Of a DNA stretch of 64,000 nucleotides, positions 42,098 to 64,000 are shown piece by piece. Each line of letters starts with the position of its first letter. Position 1 is the stretch's first letter. The notes under the pieces were generated by a model. The model worked only from the letters and a program-made list of their open reading frames with translations, made no database searches and was not told the origin of the DNA. The DNA is from Piscicola geometra (Eukaryota; Annelida; Clitellata; Hirudinida; Piscicolidae), in NCBI GenBank assembly GCA_943735955.1, contig OX030964.1, forward strand, positions 6,329,497 to 6,393,496, given 5' to 3'. Position numbers and translations under genes: made by a program.

Positions 42098-42509
42098 TGA
42101 CAGTAATTCTCATTGATTCTTTCTCACTTTTATTAAAGCCAAAAAGTTTGAAAAAAAAAGTTATGTAACAACATTGCTTCTGAGACTTATTATTATTAGA
42201 ACTTCTACTTCTAGTACTACATTTGCAGAATTTTATAGGAAAAAATAATGATTGAAATTCAATGAAAATGTTAGTTTAAGGAGAATTGTTAAAATGTCCA
42301 TTCAAAGCCGTAGATCAAAAGAAATGGAACGCTAATAAGATCTCAATAGGTAGCAACAGCCATAGGTAAAAAGTGAATTTAGTGCTGCAGATATCACATC
42401 TAATTGAACAAAATAATCATGATGATGATTAGCAAATATACATCAAAGTATATGTGCATGTAAAATCATGTATATGCACACGTACACTCAAACGTATGCA
42501 CAAGTACAC
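42098..42509. terminator. Convergent 3' region with overlapping poly(A) signals
   Basis: No coding exon. TTTATTAAA at 42129-42137 contains ATTAAA on the plus strand, 35 nt after the RPB11 stop, and AATAAA on the minus strand, about 375 nt after the beta-trefoil stop. The two transcripts would end over the same few bases. The rest is AT-rich with alternating ATGCACAC-like sequence near 42450-42520. Confidence 0.55.
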
Positions 42510-46073
<3,564 letters not shown>

Positions 46074-46600
46074 TTCGTAGCCAGCCTGATGAATTTCAAA
46101 TGTTTGAAATTTTATTTTCAAAAGATTTTGTGAAGATGGATTTATCAGGTGTATTTCAGTACTTAATGTTAAATTAAGACTTAATTATTAAGTTAACATT
46201 GTTAATGCAACCAGACGAAATTTGTAGTGTTTTGTAAATAACTAATGATCTGAAACTTAAAAAACGAGAAATATGCATATTCATTTCTAAAATACATAAC
46301 CATTTCAGAGGAACCTTCTTCTAATTAGTCTTTTAATAGGTCTTGAAGATTTAAATGCCAAACAATCTGGAAGAAAAATTGATATATAAATGTTAAAGAA
46401 TTTCAACAATAAAAAAAGTTATTTATTTTGTTGGGTGAAAATTTTCTCTTTAAAATGTCTAAAATATTTAAACTAATCTTTGTATAGCTTCTATGACGTT
46501 TTTTTTCTATTTAAAAGTAATTTATAAAAAAAAATAATAGAACAATTATTTGTGAACGAATCTATATTTTGACATAATTCCTATAAAAAATAAATAGACA
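46074..46600. promoter_or_regulatory. Divergent upstream region of the beta-trefoil gene and UBL7
   Basis: 527 bp between start codons, very AT-rich, without recognisable exons. A minus-strand AG about 10 nt before the beta-trefoil ATG suggests a 5' UTR intron. No motif could be assigned. Confidence 0.45.
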
Positions 46601-48606
46601 ATGGTTTCTATTTTAGTAAAAAATTTCCAAGGGTTGTCAGTAGAGAGCAAGAGTTTTGAACTCCCAGACAAGCCTTCAGAGCTGCATGAACTCAAGCAAA
46701 CAATCGCAGAACATTTCAAGTTAAATCCTCAAAAATTTGGTAAATGAATCAATTTTTGAAATTTTAAATGTTTTTTAATTTTGTAGGCCAAAATAAACTT
46801 CTAAAGATCACACCAGACTTGGTGCAGAGAGGGCAATGTCTAAGGGAAGATCAGAGTGTCCACTTGAAGCAGGGAGACGTTTTGTACGCTCTGAAGAGGC
46901 CAAGGAAGGTGGAGGCTGTGACAGAGAGTGTGGACGAGGGCACGATGAAGCATGTGGTGTCTTCCATGAAGAAACTTCTCTCCAAGGCCAACACATGCGC
47001 CTTGGTTAGTCTGGAGTAGTTAGCGTTGAATAATGATCAATTCATTTTGTATCTAATAACCATTATAATATGGCCTGTGTCTGTCAGGCCATAAAAAAAT
47101 AAAATAAAAATAGGTACATGCCATGACGATTATTTATATTATTATTAGTATTTGGTAGCTGTTGATACTAATGACTAGTAACTAGTCTAACTCATTATTC
47201 TCAAAGTTTTTATACAACTTTAATATCTTCAAAGCGTTTTTATTTTCAATCTTCATGGCCATTCCAGCTGGAGTCGAAGATGCAGAGCAGGGACTTGCTG
47301 GAGTGCATCATTGAAGCTGTTCCAGCCTTTGGAGACGACACCACTGCCATCGGTTGCCTGAGCTCCTGCTTGTTTCTTCACTTTTTTTTAGAGAAAATAT
47401 ATGTTACACAAGTCCTGATCTTTAATTATTTTAATATTAACTATCTTCCACTATCAGATGTTCTCTCCAACACTTCTCTCCTCACACCCATCTTCTCTAA
47501 GAAAACCTCCAAACCTCAAGAGTAAATCTTTTTCCTTCCATCCATCATTCTCTGCATCCAACTCATTTCACCCATCCTCTACTCCATCCATCCATCATCC
47601 ACTCCATCCATCCATCATCCACTCCATCCATCCATCATCCACTCCATCCATCCATCATCCACTCCATCCATCCATCATCCACTCCATCCATCCATCATCC
47701 ACTCCATCCATCCATCATCCACTCCATCCATCCATCATCCACTCCAACATCATAATCCATCTCAAAATCAACCATTCCATCATTATCACCCTCCCTCCAA
47801 TCTTCTTTCTTCACCAATCATCTCTCTCAAAATTTTTCCATATCTCTTTCTTAACCCCCTTCCCCCCCCAACCCTCCCTTTTCTGCAGTTTTCTCCTCAA
47901 ACATCCATCCATGGTGCATGCATGCTTGATTCTGATTGAGGAGGTGAAGGGGGATGGTGGTGCGGCTGGTTCAGTCGATAAAGGAAAGCAGGATTCCAAA
48001 GGTTGGTGATGATAATGATGATGGTGGTGGTGATGATGGTGATGGTGGTGATGATGATGATGGTGATGATGATGATGATGGTGGTGATGATGATGGTGGT
48101 GATGATGATGATGGTGGTGATGATGATGATGATGATGATGGTGGTGATGGCGATGAAGATGATGTTGTTGTTGTTTGGATTTGAATTTTTTTGTTTTTTA
48201 CTTTTGAAACTATTAACTACAAAACCCCCTTCTACCATCTCCACCCAACCTCATCAAACACCACCAACCAACTCTTCTTCCACCACCACCACCACACCCC
48301 CTCACACCAGCCCTCTACAGCCTCGACCACATGAGTGATCATGATGATGATGCTGAATTGTCGACAGATGAGTATGATGATGATGATGATGCCACTACTC
48401 CTTCATCTTCCACCCATCAAAGAAGGTACTGGATAAGCAGAAGTTTTAAATATTTTCTATAAGCTAAAAGTTTCTACCTCTGAATTTAAAGTGTAGGGTG
48501 AATGATTTAAAAACTTGAAATTCTGCCTGTTTTATTATCTATTTTTAAATTAACTACACTTTCAATGGTTCATTTGATTATATCATTTACTTTTCAAACT
48601 CACTTC

Positions 48607-48690
<84 letters not shown>

Positions 48691-49352
48691 AGACACACAC
48701 ACACACACACACAGAGAGAGACACACACACACCCAGATCTCAAGGGAACCCCATCAGGCCGTTCGGAGCTGCAGGGGGACCGACGTACAGCCCATTCACC
48801 CCCAACTTCCAACGTCTGAACGCCCCCCCCTCCTCCTCCTCCTCCAACCCTCCCTCCACCATCACTCCTGACTTCTTCAGGCAAGCCATGCAGGCGATTA
48901 ATAGTGGCTCTAATGCACCACCGCTGCTGCCACCACTACCACTCGCTAACCGAGCCACCACAGCCACAACAACGACTGCAGTGGCTGCCACTAGTGGTGC
49001 TCTTGTAACTGAGGTGGGTAGTAGTGGTAGTAGTGGTGATGGTGGTAGTAGTAGTAATAGTAGTAGAATGAGTAGTAATAGTAGTAGTAGTATTAGTTGT
49101 AGTAGTAGTAGTAGCAACAATAATTCTAGTAGTAGCCAAGTAATCATCACCTTCACCCACATCATCCCACCTTCCATCTAACGACATCCACCACCACCAC
49201 CACCACAACCACTACCACAGGATCAACTGGCGCAAATGACTGAGCTGGGAGTGGGCGACAGGGCCCTCGCCACGTCACTCCTCGTTCAAACCAATGGTGA
49301 CATGCAGGCCGCCATTGCTCTCTTCTATGAGATCCAGGATATGGATGATTGA
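46601..49352 (+). CDS. UBL7: Ubiquitin-like protein 7 (UBL + UBA domains)
   Basis: Eight exons: 46601-46739, 46787-47004, 47268-47352, 47458-47521, 47889-48001, 48311-48425, 48737-49013, 49221-49352. All phases agree; the product is 380 residues, the same length I recall for human UBL7. The first intron is only 47 bp. Order of parts: ubiquitin-like domain (residues 1 to about 85, with [18 protein letters not shown]), a helical middle region ([29 protein letters not shown]), an acidic [19 protein letters not shown] patch matching the SDDEDD patch of the human protein, a Ser/Pro/Thr linker with [13 protein letters not shown], and a C-terminal UBA domain ([20 protein letters not shown] then [13 protein letters not shown]). 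UBL/UBA proteins link ubiquitinated cargo to other machinery; the exact role of UBL7 is poorly known. Confidence 0.95.
47577..47750. repeat. 20-bp minisatellite ACTCCATCCATCCATCATCC
   Basis: Eight to nine near-perfect 20-bp units in UBL7 intron 4. Three units equal 60 bp, so each frame gives a 20-residue repeat. Confidence 0.94.
48003..48172. repeat. (GAT)n/(GGT)n microsatellite after a UBL7 donor
   Basis: GATGATGGT-type units begin within 10 bp of the donor of UBL7 exon 5. Confidence 0.9.
48609..48734. repeat. (CA)n microsatellite abutting a UBL7 acceptor
   Basis: A CA run with two GAGAGA interruptions leads directly into CACCCAG, the acceptor of exon 48737-49013. Confidence 0.95.
49020..49140. 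repeat. (AGT)n microsatellite after a UBL7 donor
   Basis: AGT units with variants start directly at the donor of UBL7 exon 7 (GTGGGTAGTAGTGG). Confidence 0.88.
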
Positions 49353-50003
49353 GTGGTGGTGCATGGATTGGTTCGGTGGGTCTGTATGGGTGTGGTGGTG
49401 GTGCATGGATTGGTTCGGTGGGTCTGTATGGGTGTGGTGGTGGTGCATGGATTGGTTCAGTGGGTCTGTATGGGTGTGGGTGGTGGTGCATGGATTGGTT
49501 CGGTGGGTCTGTATGGGTGTGAGTGGTGGTGCATGGATTGGTTCGGTGGGTCTGTATGGGTGTGGTGGTGGCGCATGGATTGGTTCGGTGGGTCTGTATG
49601 GGTGTGGGTGGTGGTGCATGGATTGGTTCGGTGGGTCTGTATGGGTGTGGGTGGTGGTGCATGGATTGGTTCGGTGGGTCTGTATGGGTGTGGTGGTGGT
49701 GCATGGATTGGTTCGGTGGGTCTGTATGGGTGTGGTGGTGGTGCATGGATTGGTTCGGTGGGTCTGTATGGGTGTGGTGGTGGTGCATGGATTGGTTCGG
49801 TGGGTCTGTATGGGTGTGGTGGTGGTGCATGGATTGGTTCGGTGGGTCTGTATGGGTGTGGTGGTGGTGCATGGATTGGTTCGGTGGGTCTGTATGGGTG
49901 TGGTGGTGGCGCATGGATTGGTTTGGTGGGTCTGTATGGGTGTGGGTGGTGGTGCATGGTTTGGTTCGGTGGGTCTGTATGGGTGTGGGTGGTGGCGCAT
50001 GTA
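49353..50003. repeat. 39-bp minisatellite beginning at the UBL7 stop codon
   Basis: About 16 copies of a unit of about 39 bp (GTGGTGGTGCATGGATTGGT then TCGGTGGGTCTGTATGGGT), varying by GTG insertions of two to three bases and point changes. The first copy follows TGA at once, so it is likely transcribed as the UBL7 3' UTR. Several frames of 210-350 residues on both strands are repeat artefacts. Confidence 0.95.
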
Positions 50004-50125
50004 TTGGTGTTGATAGGATATGTGCATGGTTTGGCTTGGTGTTGATAGGATATGTGCATGGATTGGTGTTGATAGGATATGTGCATGGATTGGTGTTGAT
50101 AGGATATGTGCATGGATTGGTTTGG
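50004..50125. repeat. 27-bp minisatellite TTGGTGTTGATAGGATATGTGCATGGA
   Basis: About four copies directly after the 39-bp array; the two units share GCATGGATTGG, so one may derive from the other. A candidate UBL7 poly(A) signal AATAAA lies downstream at 50291-50296. Confidence 0.9.
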
Positions 50126-50989
50126 TGGGGATTTGATAGAATGGATGCGTAGTCGATTTGTTTGGTGACTTTTTGGAAGGATTTAAATGGTGGGTGAGAG
50201 AAAAGGGTCAAGGGAGCGGATTGTGGTTTTTCTGAAGAATTATTATTTTAATTTGGTGTTAAATTGAGTATTTTCTTTCAGTTTTTTATCAATAAAAAGT
50301 TCGGAGTCGTTATATAACATAGTTTATGTGTATGAACGATGTTTGAGATATGGTGGGGAAAGTATGGAAATAGTAACTTTAAATGATACTAATGATGAAA
50401 GTGGTGGTAGTAGTAGTTGTGGTAGTATTAGTAGTAGTATTAGTAGTAGAAGTAGTAGTAGTAGTTATGGTAGTATTAGTAATAGTGTTAGTAGTAGTAG
50501 TAGAAGTAGTAGTAGAAGTAATAGTAGTAGTAGTAAAAACTCAAAATACCAAAATCGCTAACAATATATGAGAGAGCAAGGTTTTAATAGTGAAAATGAA
50601 GAGACTAAGTTGATAAATAATAGACACAAATAGAGGCAAACTTACAGAGAGACGGACAAATAGAAAATGGAGATAAAAAAACTTACAGACATACAAACAA
50701 ACAAATACAGACATACAAGCAACAAAGTATGGAATGTTGACTGAATCATAATTACAACATTCCACCAATCAATACCATAACTACCAGGCAAGTATCTACA
50801 TTTCATGTACAACTTCACGTACAAAAATAATTCAACGGTTTCATACCAATATCATTAAGAGATTAATATGTCCTAACGGAAAATGAAAATTACTAATACC
50901 AATTAACAAAATTTGAAAAACAGAATTGTTTTCATTGAAATGAATATATTAATTATTTAAACTAAATTAATTAATTATATTATTTTAAT

Positions 50990-51180
50990 ATATATTATTT
51001 TTATATATATTATTTATATATATATTATTTTAATATATATTATTTTAATATATATTATTTTAATATATATTATTTTAATATATATTATTTTAATATATAT
51101 TATTTTAATATATATTATTTTAATATATATTATTTTAATATATATTATTTTAATATATATTATTTTAATATATATTAATT
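50990..51180. repeat. 15-bp AT minisatellite AATATATATTATTTT
   Basis: About 12 near-perfect copies of a unit made only of A and T, between the converging UBL7 and MGAT1 genes. Confidence 0.93.
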
Positions 51181-51308
51181 GAATAAATATTAATTTATAT
51201 CAAGCAAGACAAAATACCACCAATATTAATAAGATCTGACCATCTAATTCATATAACGGCAAATTAATATCGAACTAATGGCATAAAATGTGGCTTAAAT
51301 TGTTGAAA

Positions 51309-51439
<131 letters not shown>

Positions 51440-51548
51440 ACATGTGTTTAGGTGTGCATGTATGTATTTATGTATCTATATTTATACACAATAGAAGCAT
51501 TTAAATTGTACACAAATATACAAGAGCAAATTGCACTTAAATAAACAC

Positions 51549-56252
<4,704 letters not shown>

Positions 56253-56595
56253 ACTTTTAATTTTTTAAATTAATAAAATTTAAGAAATAAATAAAACATG
56301 ACAAAAGTCATATTTTGAGACTTTTTCACGTTTGACGCGTAGACAAAATAATAAAAATTTTAAATGTTAAGTTAGATAAAGAAACCAATATTTATTTAAA
56401 TACATAATTTATCACCCATTAAAAAAATTATGATTGTACAACTTTTATTAGAGATATTTTTTTTATATTTTGTTAAAGATTTAACTAGTGTTTGATCCGT
56501 GTCATAGCAACCAAGTATATGTTAATGATTTAAATTTATTAAATTACACTTTAATTATACAAGATATTTCTCTTAGAAATTCGATCTATATAAAA
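56253..56595. promoter_or_regulatory. Divergent upstream region of MGAT1 and ARL3
   Basis: 343 bp, strongly AT-rich, between the two start codons. No exon and no assignable core promoter motif. Confidence 0.5.
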
Positions 56596-59903
<3,308 letters not shown>

Positions 59904-62697
59904 AAGAATCCATGCATCCAACTTCTAGATCTTCCTTTATCCCTTCTTTTCTTCCTTCCCCTCCACTCAACCACTCAACCTCATCCACTCTTTCCAATTC
60001 TTTTCATTAGTGATTCATCATCGTCTCCACCATTCAAATACACTTCACTTTTCAAAGTTGCAGGTAAATAAAATGTCCATTTCACCCTCAAAACACTATC
60101 TTTTTCCGTTTTACGTTGTGATGATGATGACGATGATGACTATTCTATATCCTGCACAATCCTTCATTTTCATTTATTTCCGACCATCCCTCTATCCCAG
60201 TGCATTAACTCATCCACTTGCTCACACACCGCTCAACCACACTCTCAACTTTACTTCCCTCTTATCACAACAACCCACAAAACAAAAAAATCAAATTAAT
60301 TTTTCATTTCCCTCTTTATTTAGTCAAGTCAGGACAAATTCTAAATTAAGATTTCAGACTTATTTGCAAATACGATATTTCTTGCATTTATCCCCATTGA
60401 AATGAGTCTTCAACTTAAAAATGATTTCTGTGCTGTACAACGGGACATCCTTGATACCGTACCCTTGATCTCAAGCTACGTCATTATGCCTCCACACGCC
60501 ATCCTTTCATACGTTATTCTTTTCCAGTACTGACAGAAATACAAAGAGTGGAGTGGTTGTGGAGTGGAGTGGAGTGGCGTGAAGGGTGGTTTTGTAGTTG
60601 TAGTCGTTGTTGTTAGCATTGTGTGTAGTAGTTTGTTTAGTCTGATTGTTGCTTTGAGGATGTTGTTGTTGTTGCTGTAGTTTTGGTTGTAGGTGTTGCA
60701 TTTTGATTGTTCCCTATTTAAGGGGTAGTTGTTGCAACATTAGTTTTTTCAGTTTTTTTTTTTAATTTTAGTTTTTTTAAATACTTTTTTAAGTTTTTTT
60801 TTTCGACATTGATAGAGTTTTAGTTTCGTTAGTTTCCGTAGTTTCGACATTTCTCGTTTTAGTTGTTTCCTTCATAAAGCTAATGAACGTCTCACGGCTA
60901 GTTTTCTAAAGTGAATAAGAAGGTGTGTGTGGGTGTGTTTATGTATGTGTGTGGGTGTGGGTGTGAGTGTGTGTATCTATGTTTGTGTTTATTTGCGTCT
61001 ATGTGCGTGTTTATGTTTGTCTATGTATGTGTTTGAAAGTGAGGGTATAATTGGTAAGAGGACCCATGGAGGATTGAAGGCATCAAAGATGTTTTCACCT
61101 GCAATGGAAACGTGTGAAGTTGGTTTCCAGGATACGTGATTGAATTTTTGTGAATAATTACCATTATACTTTAGATTTCCACAGGTTTTCACGATTTACA
61201 TTATTAAGACATAAAACCCTATACTATGAAAACGAGCTAAAATAATATAAAAATAAATATTTGTACAAATTGAAAAACTAAACGATAAAAAATCAAAGAA
61301 TAAAAAATATGATATTAAAAACTCGAAGTGAAAAGACTTCTCTGCCATTTGCATTACGTAAAAGACATTCTCCTCGAGTGAGACACGCTGGAAGTGGTAG
61401 CGCCTGCAGAGAACTGCCTTTTTGAGCGGGGAAGTGATGAAAAAGCCGCCGGCCACACGTATGAGTGCTGCATTTAGTGAGAAAAGAATGCTCTAAAATA
61501 TATTTTGCTTAAGAGCGTGATCTAGTCTCGCGTGATTTACTTTTCTTTTTAATTTAAATGTTGCTTTTCTCTAAATTTTTTATTTTGTTTTACACTGAAA
61601 TATTTTTTCTGAAAGTTTTGAAGTGAATTTTCGCTGGGTTAATGAATATTTAAAGTGTACCGACAATAAATCGATTCTCTGTTCTCGTGTCGTCCAGAAA
61701 GTCCACCTACCCACTTTCTTCTTCGAGAAAAAAGATAATTTATTGCCGACAAAAATATTTTAGTATTTTTTTGGGAAAAAAAAGGGGAAAAAATTAAGGT
61801 ACCACTCTCCGGCACCTGAGTCTCGCGGAAAAGTCAAAAAGCATGATTAAAAATTCATGAAAAAATATTTTTGGAGGGAAATATTTTCTGTTTTACGAAG
61901 ATTTTTACGTTGAATTAAGCAAAACTAAGGTCATCGAGGATCAGATAAAAATATTCGTTTTAAGTTTTTACAAAAACTCTTTTGAAGAAAAAAAGAATAG
62001 TTTTTACAATTAACGACAATGTGGGAAGAAAATACACAAATGAGTCATAAAAAACGTCTGAGCTAAAGTATTAAAAATTCTGCACAATGTTAAAATGAGA
62101 AAAAATGATTGATTCCATAAAAACAATTCGAAGAGTTTAGGTATTCATAAAAACGATAAAAATTGGGCAAAAAACTCGGAAAAAAACTTGCGTAGATGCA
62201 TGGCATATTGCCGGCTGAAAAATTCTTCAAGACGTCTTTATCAGTGTCTTTCCAGCAGTGAAGCCGTTTTAATATATAATTCCCATTAAATTAACAATTA
62301 AATTGTTTTTTATTTATTTTAATATTTGTAAAAAAACTTTTAAACTCATGGTTGAAAGGCAGTTTCATAATCTTGTTAAAACTCCAATTCCTGTATGCAA
62401 ACGAAGCGCGTCTCAGTCGATTATAAACACTCACCTCACAACGGAACCTCACTCTTCACTCTCGATTCATTTCGAAGATGTTACCACGTGAACGTTTGAC
62501 AATACAAACTTGAGCAAACATGACGATTCTCCAAAAAGAACCCTCTGTAAAGCTGTTTTTTAAGCTTTATTTATTAGGGATGGAAAAAAGATTTTGTGAT
62601 GAAAGAAGTTTTAGATGACAAAAGTTGAGGATCAAAAAATAGTTGATAAAAGTTGCGGGCAGAAAACCTTAGAATATAAAGAGCCTGGAAAGCACAA
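59904..62697. other. Intergenic / 5' region of the GPCR gene
   Basis: The ARL3 poly(A) signal lies at the left. A GTGT/TATGT-rich tract spans 60920-61035. A segment of higher GC at 61330-61480 stands out from the AT-rich surroundings and may be a non-coding 5' exon of the GPCR gene or an isolated exon; I could not assign it. Runs of A and T dominate 61500-62300. Confidence 0.4.
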
Positions 62698-63727
62698 ATG
62701 GAAGAAGTGGGAAATGATGTTTCAGAGGGAGGTGGGAGGATGTGGCATTTGTTGCTCTTCTTGCTGGTCTTTGCAGGCATTCTTGGAAACTCTCTCGTCT
62801 GCATCGCCATCACGTGAGTTCATCTGCTCCCTGTTCAGCAGTTTATTGTACTTTTAAACCCATATCTAAGTACTTTGAGAACGTTGACCAAGACTCTTTC
62901 TTCCCTCCCCCCTTTCCTCACACACTCCTCATCCATCCTTTCTACTCCTGCATTCTCCCCATCTTTTTCTGCCCCTCACCCACTCTCTTCTATTCTTTCA
63001 CCTACCCCCTTTCCCACTCCCTCCACCCTTTTCATTTCCCGACTCCTCACACTTCCCCGCATCTTTCCTCGAAGCATCGAGAAACGTCTCAGAAATGCAG
63101 CCTCCTGCTACCTGGTCTCGTTGGCGATGGCGGATCTCTTTGTCTGTCTCTTTGTCATGCCTTGTTGCATCCTACAACACGTTCTGGGTGAGTGTTGTTG
63201 TAGTTGTGGTGGGTGTTGGTGTTGTTGTTAGATTCTAACACATACCAAATTGACAAAAAATCACAAAAACACATCCAACAAAAGCCACAACACAAACAAC
63301 AAAACCTACAGCACAAACAAAAAATCCCAAAAACAAAAAAATGCAAAACACACAAAAGACACGCCAACAGCATTTAAGGGTCGCTAGCATCTCTTAGCTC
63401 ATCACAGACCCTTAGCCATTGTCTTCCCTTATTAGCCATAAAAGCGCCTTTATACGCGCCAAAAACATTCCTCAGCCATTATAACCTCCATTGAGGCTTC
63501 ATTAACGTCAAATAATCGTGCTGTTTTTTTCCATTGCGGCGTTAATGAAAACTCGCTTTGAAGCTTGTCCATTCGTCTTTTAAAATTCATTTTTATTTAG
63601 ATTTAGAAAAACTAATTTAGGTCTTTTTGGGACTGTTTTTTTATATTTGTTCAGCGTCAAATTGATGATGATTTATCTCCATTCAGATCGCTGGCCTTTC
63701 GGATTTGCGTTCTGCAACATTTGGCAG
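62698..63727 (+). CDS. Class A (rhodopsin-like) GPCR, biogenic-amine-like, 5' part
   Basis: Three exons are visible: 62698-62813, 63075-63187, 63687-63727; phases agree and the gene continues past the window. Exon 1 gives a 14-residue N terminus and TM1 with GNSLVCIAIT, the GN-x-x-V signature of class A receptors. Exon 2 carries the first loop (IEKRLRN) and TM2 with SLAMADLFVCLFVMP, the conserved LAxAD motif. Exon 3 gives DRWPFGFAFCNIWQ, with the Cys that normally pairs with extracellular loop 2. The pattern resembles dopamine, octopamine or serotonin receptors, but TM3, TM6 and TM7, needed to decide, are outside. TAA lies in frame seven codons before the chosen ATG. The N terminus is very short for this class, so an upstream exon may exist. 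Confidence 0.75.
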
Positions 63728-64000
63728 GTTTGAGAATCATTAATAATAATTAAATTAAGTATTTACATAATAGGCTAATTTCAATCTATTTTAATTTAAT
63801 ATAATTTAATATGACTAAAAAAATAGATAAAAGATTTTTCCCAAAAATTGAAAATCCCAAAAAACTAATGATTTTGTAGAGTTTTTGTAGTTAAGTTGAC
63901 GAGGGATGCATTAATATAGAAGACGCCACAGGATTATGCGCTCAGCCAGTCTCGATACAGTGGCATGATCGAGCGCCTGGAAATGAAAACAGTTTTGCAG

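Noticed and set aside
49162..50211. Frames of 210-350 residues rich in His/Pro/Thr (minus) and Trp/Val/Gly (plus)
   Set aside because: They lie over the 39-bp array after UBL7. The unit is a multiple of three, so every frame stays open; no exon signals or conserved sequence.

Overview
This is a stretch of animal (metazoan) nuclear DNA. Every recognisable gene is broken into short exons with GT..AG introns, and the spliced products are clear animal orthologues: non-muscle myosin II, TTC39, Lunapark, AK7, RPB11, UBL7, MGAT1, ARL3 and a class A GPCR. AK7 and ARL3 point to an organism with cilia. The mix of conserved intron-rich genes, AT-rich introns and very abundant micro- and minisatellites suggests an invertebrate, perhaps a lophotrochozoan such as an annelid or leech. 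That placement is inference; nothing in the window proves it. There is no prokaryotic operon, CRISPR array, insertion sequence or recognisable transposon gene. All gene models below were spliced by hand from reading frame, GT/AG borders, intron phase and remembered family sequence.

Layout. 1-1032 (+): last exon of a gene with a ZNF608/609 (Scribbler)-like motif. 3417-20715 (-): complete 45-exon non-muscle myosin II heavy chain, about 1951 residues. 22262-28681 (+): TTC39-family TPR protein. 29555-32968 (-): Lunapark, complete, nine exons. 33287-41065 (+): adenylate kinase 7, complete, 20 exons, 727 residues. 41184-42097 (+): RNA polymerase II subunit RPB11, 116 residues. 42510-46073 (-): a 279-residue protein made of two beta-trefoil (ricin-B-fold) domains. 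46601-49352 (+): UBL7, 380 residues. 51549-56252 (-): MGAT1 (GlcNAc-transferase I), 433 residues. 56596-59903 (+): ARL3, 181 residues. 62698 to beyond the end (+): first three exons of a biogenic-amine-like GPCR.

The genes alternate in strand. They form four head-to-head pairs with short shared upstream regions (myosin/TTC39, Lunapark/AK7, beta-trefoil/UBL7, MGAT1/ARL3), and tail-to-tail neighbours between them. AK7 and RPB11 are the exception: same strand, only 118 bp apart. The genes belong to unrelated pathways (cytoskeleton, ER shape, cilia and nucleotides, transcription, ubiquitin, N-glycans), so the order looks like compact gene packing and not a functional cluster.

Most long open frames in the window are tandem repeats in introns and are not genes. 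The oddest points are a 2-bp frame-breaking insertion in an otherwise perfect myosin gene, a frame break in an acidic GAT-repeat exon of the TTC39 gene, a CaaX-like C terminus on the TTC39 protein, dinucleotide repeats that directly form splice sites in several genes, and a roughly 700-bp AGT repeat in an ARL3 intron.
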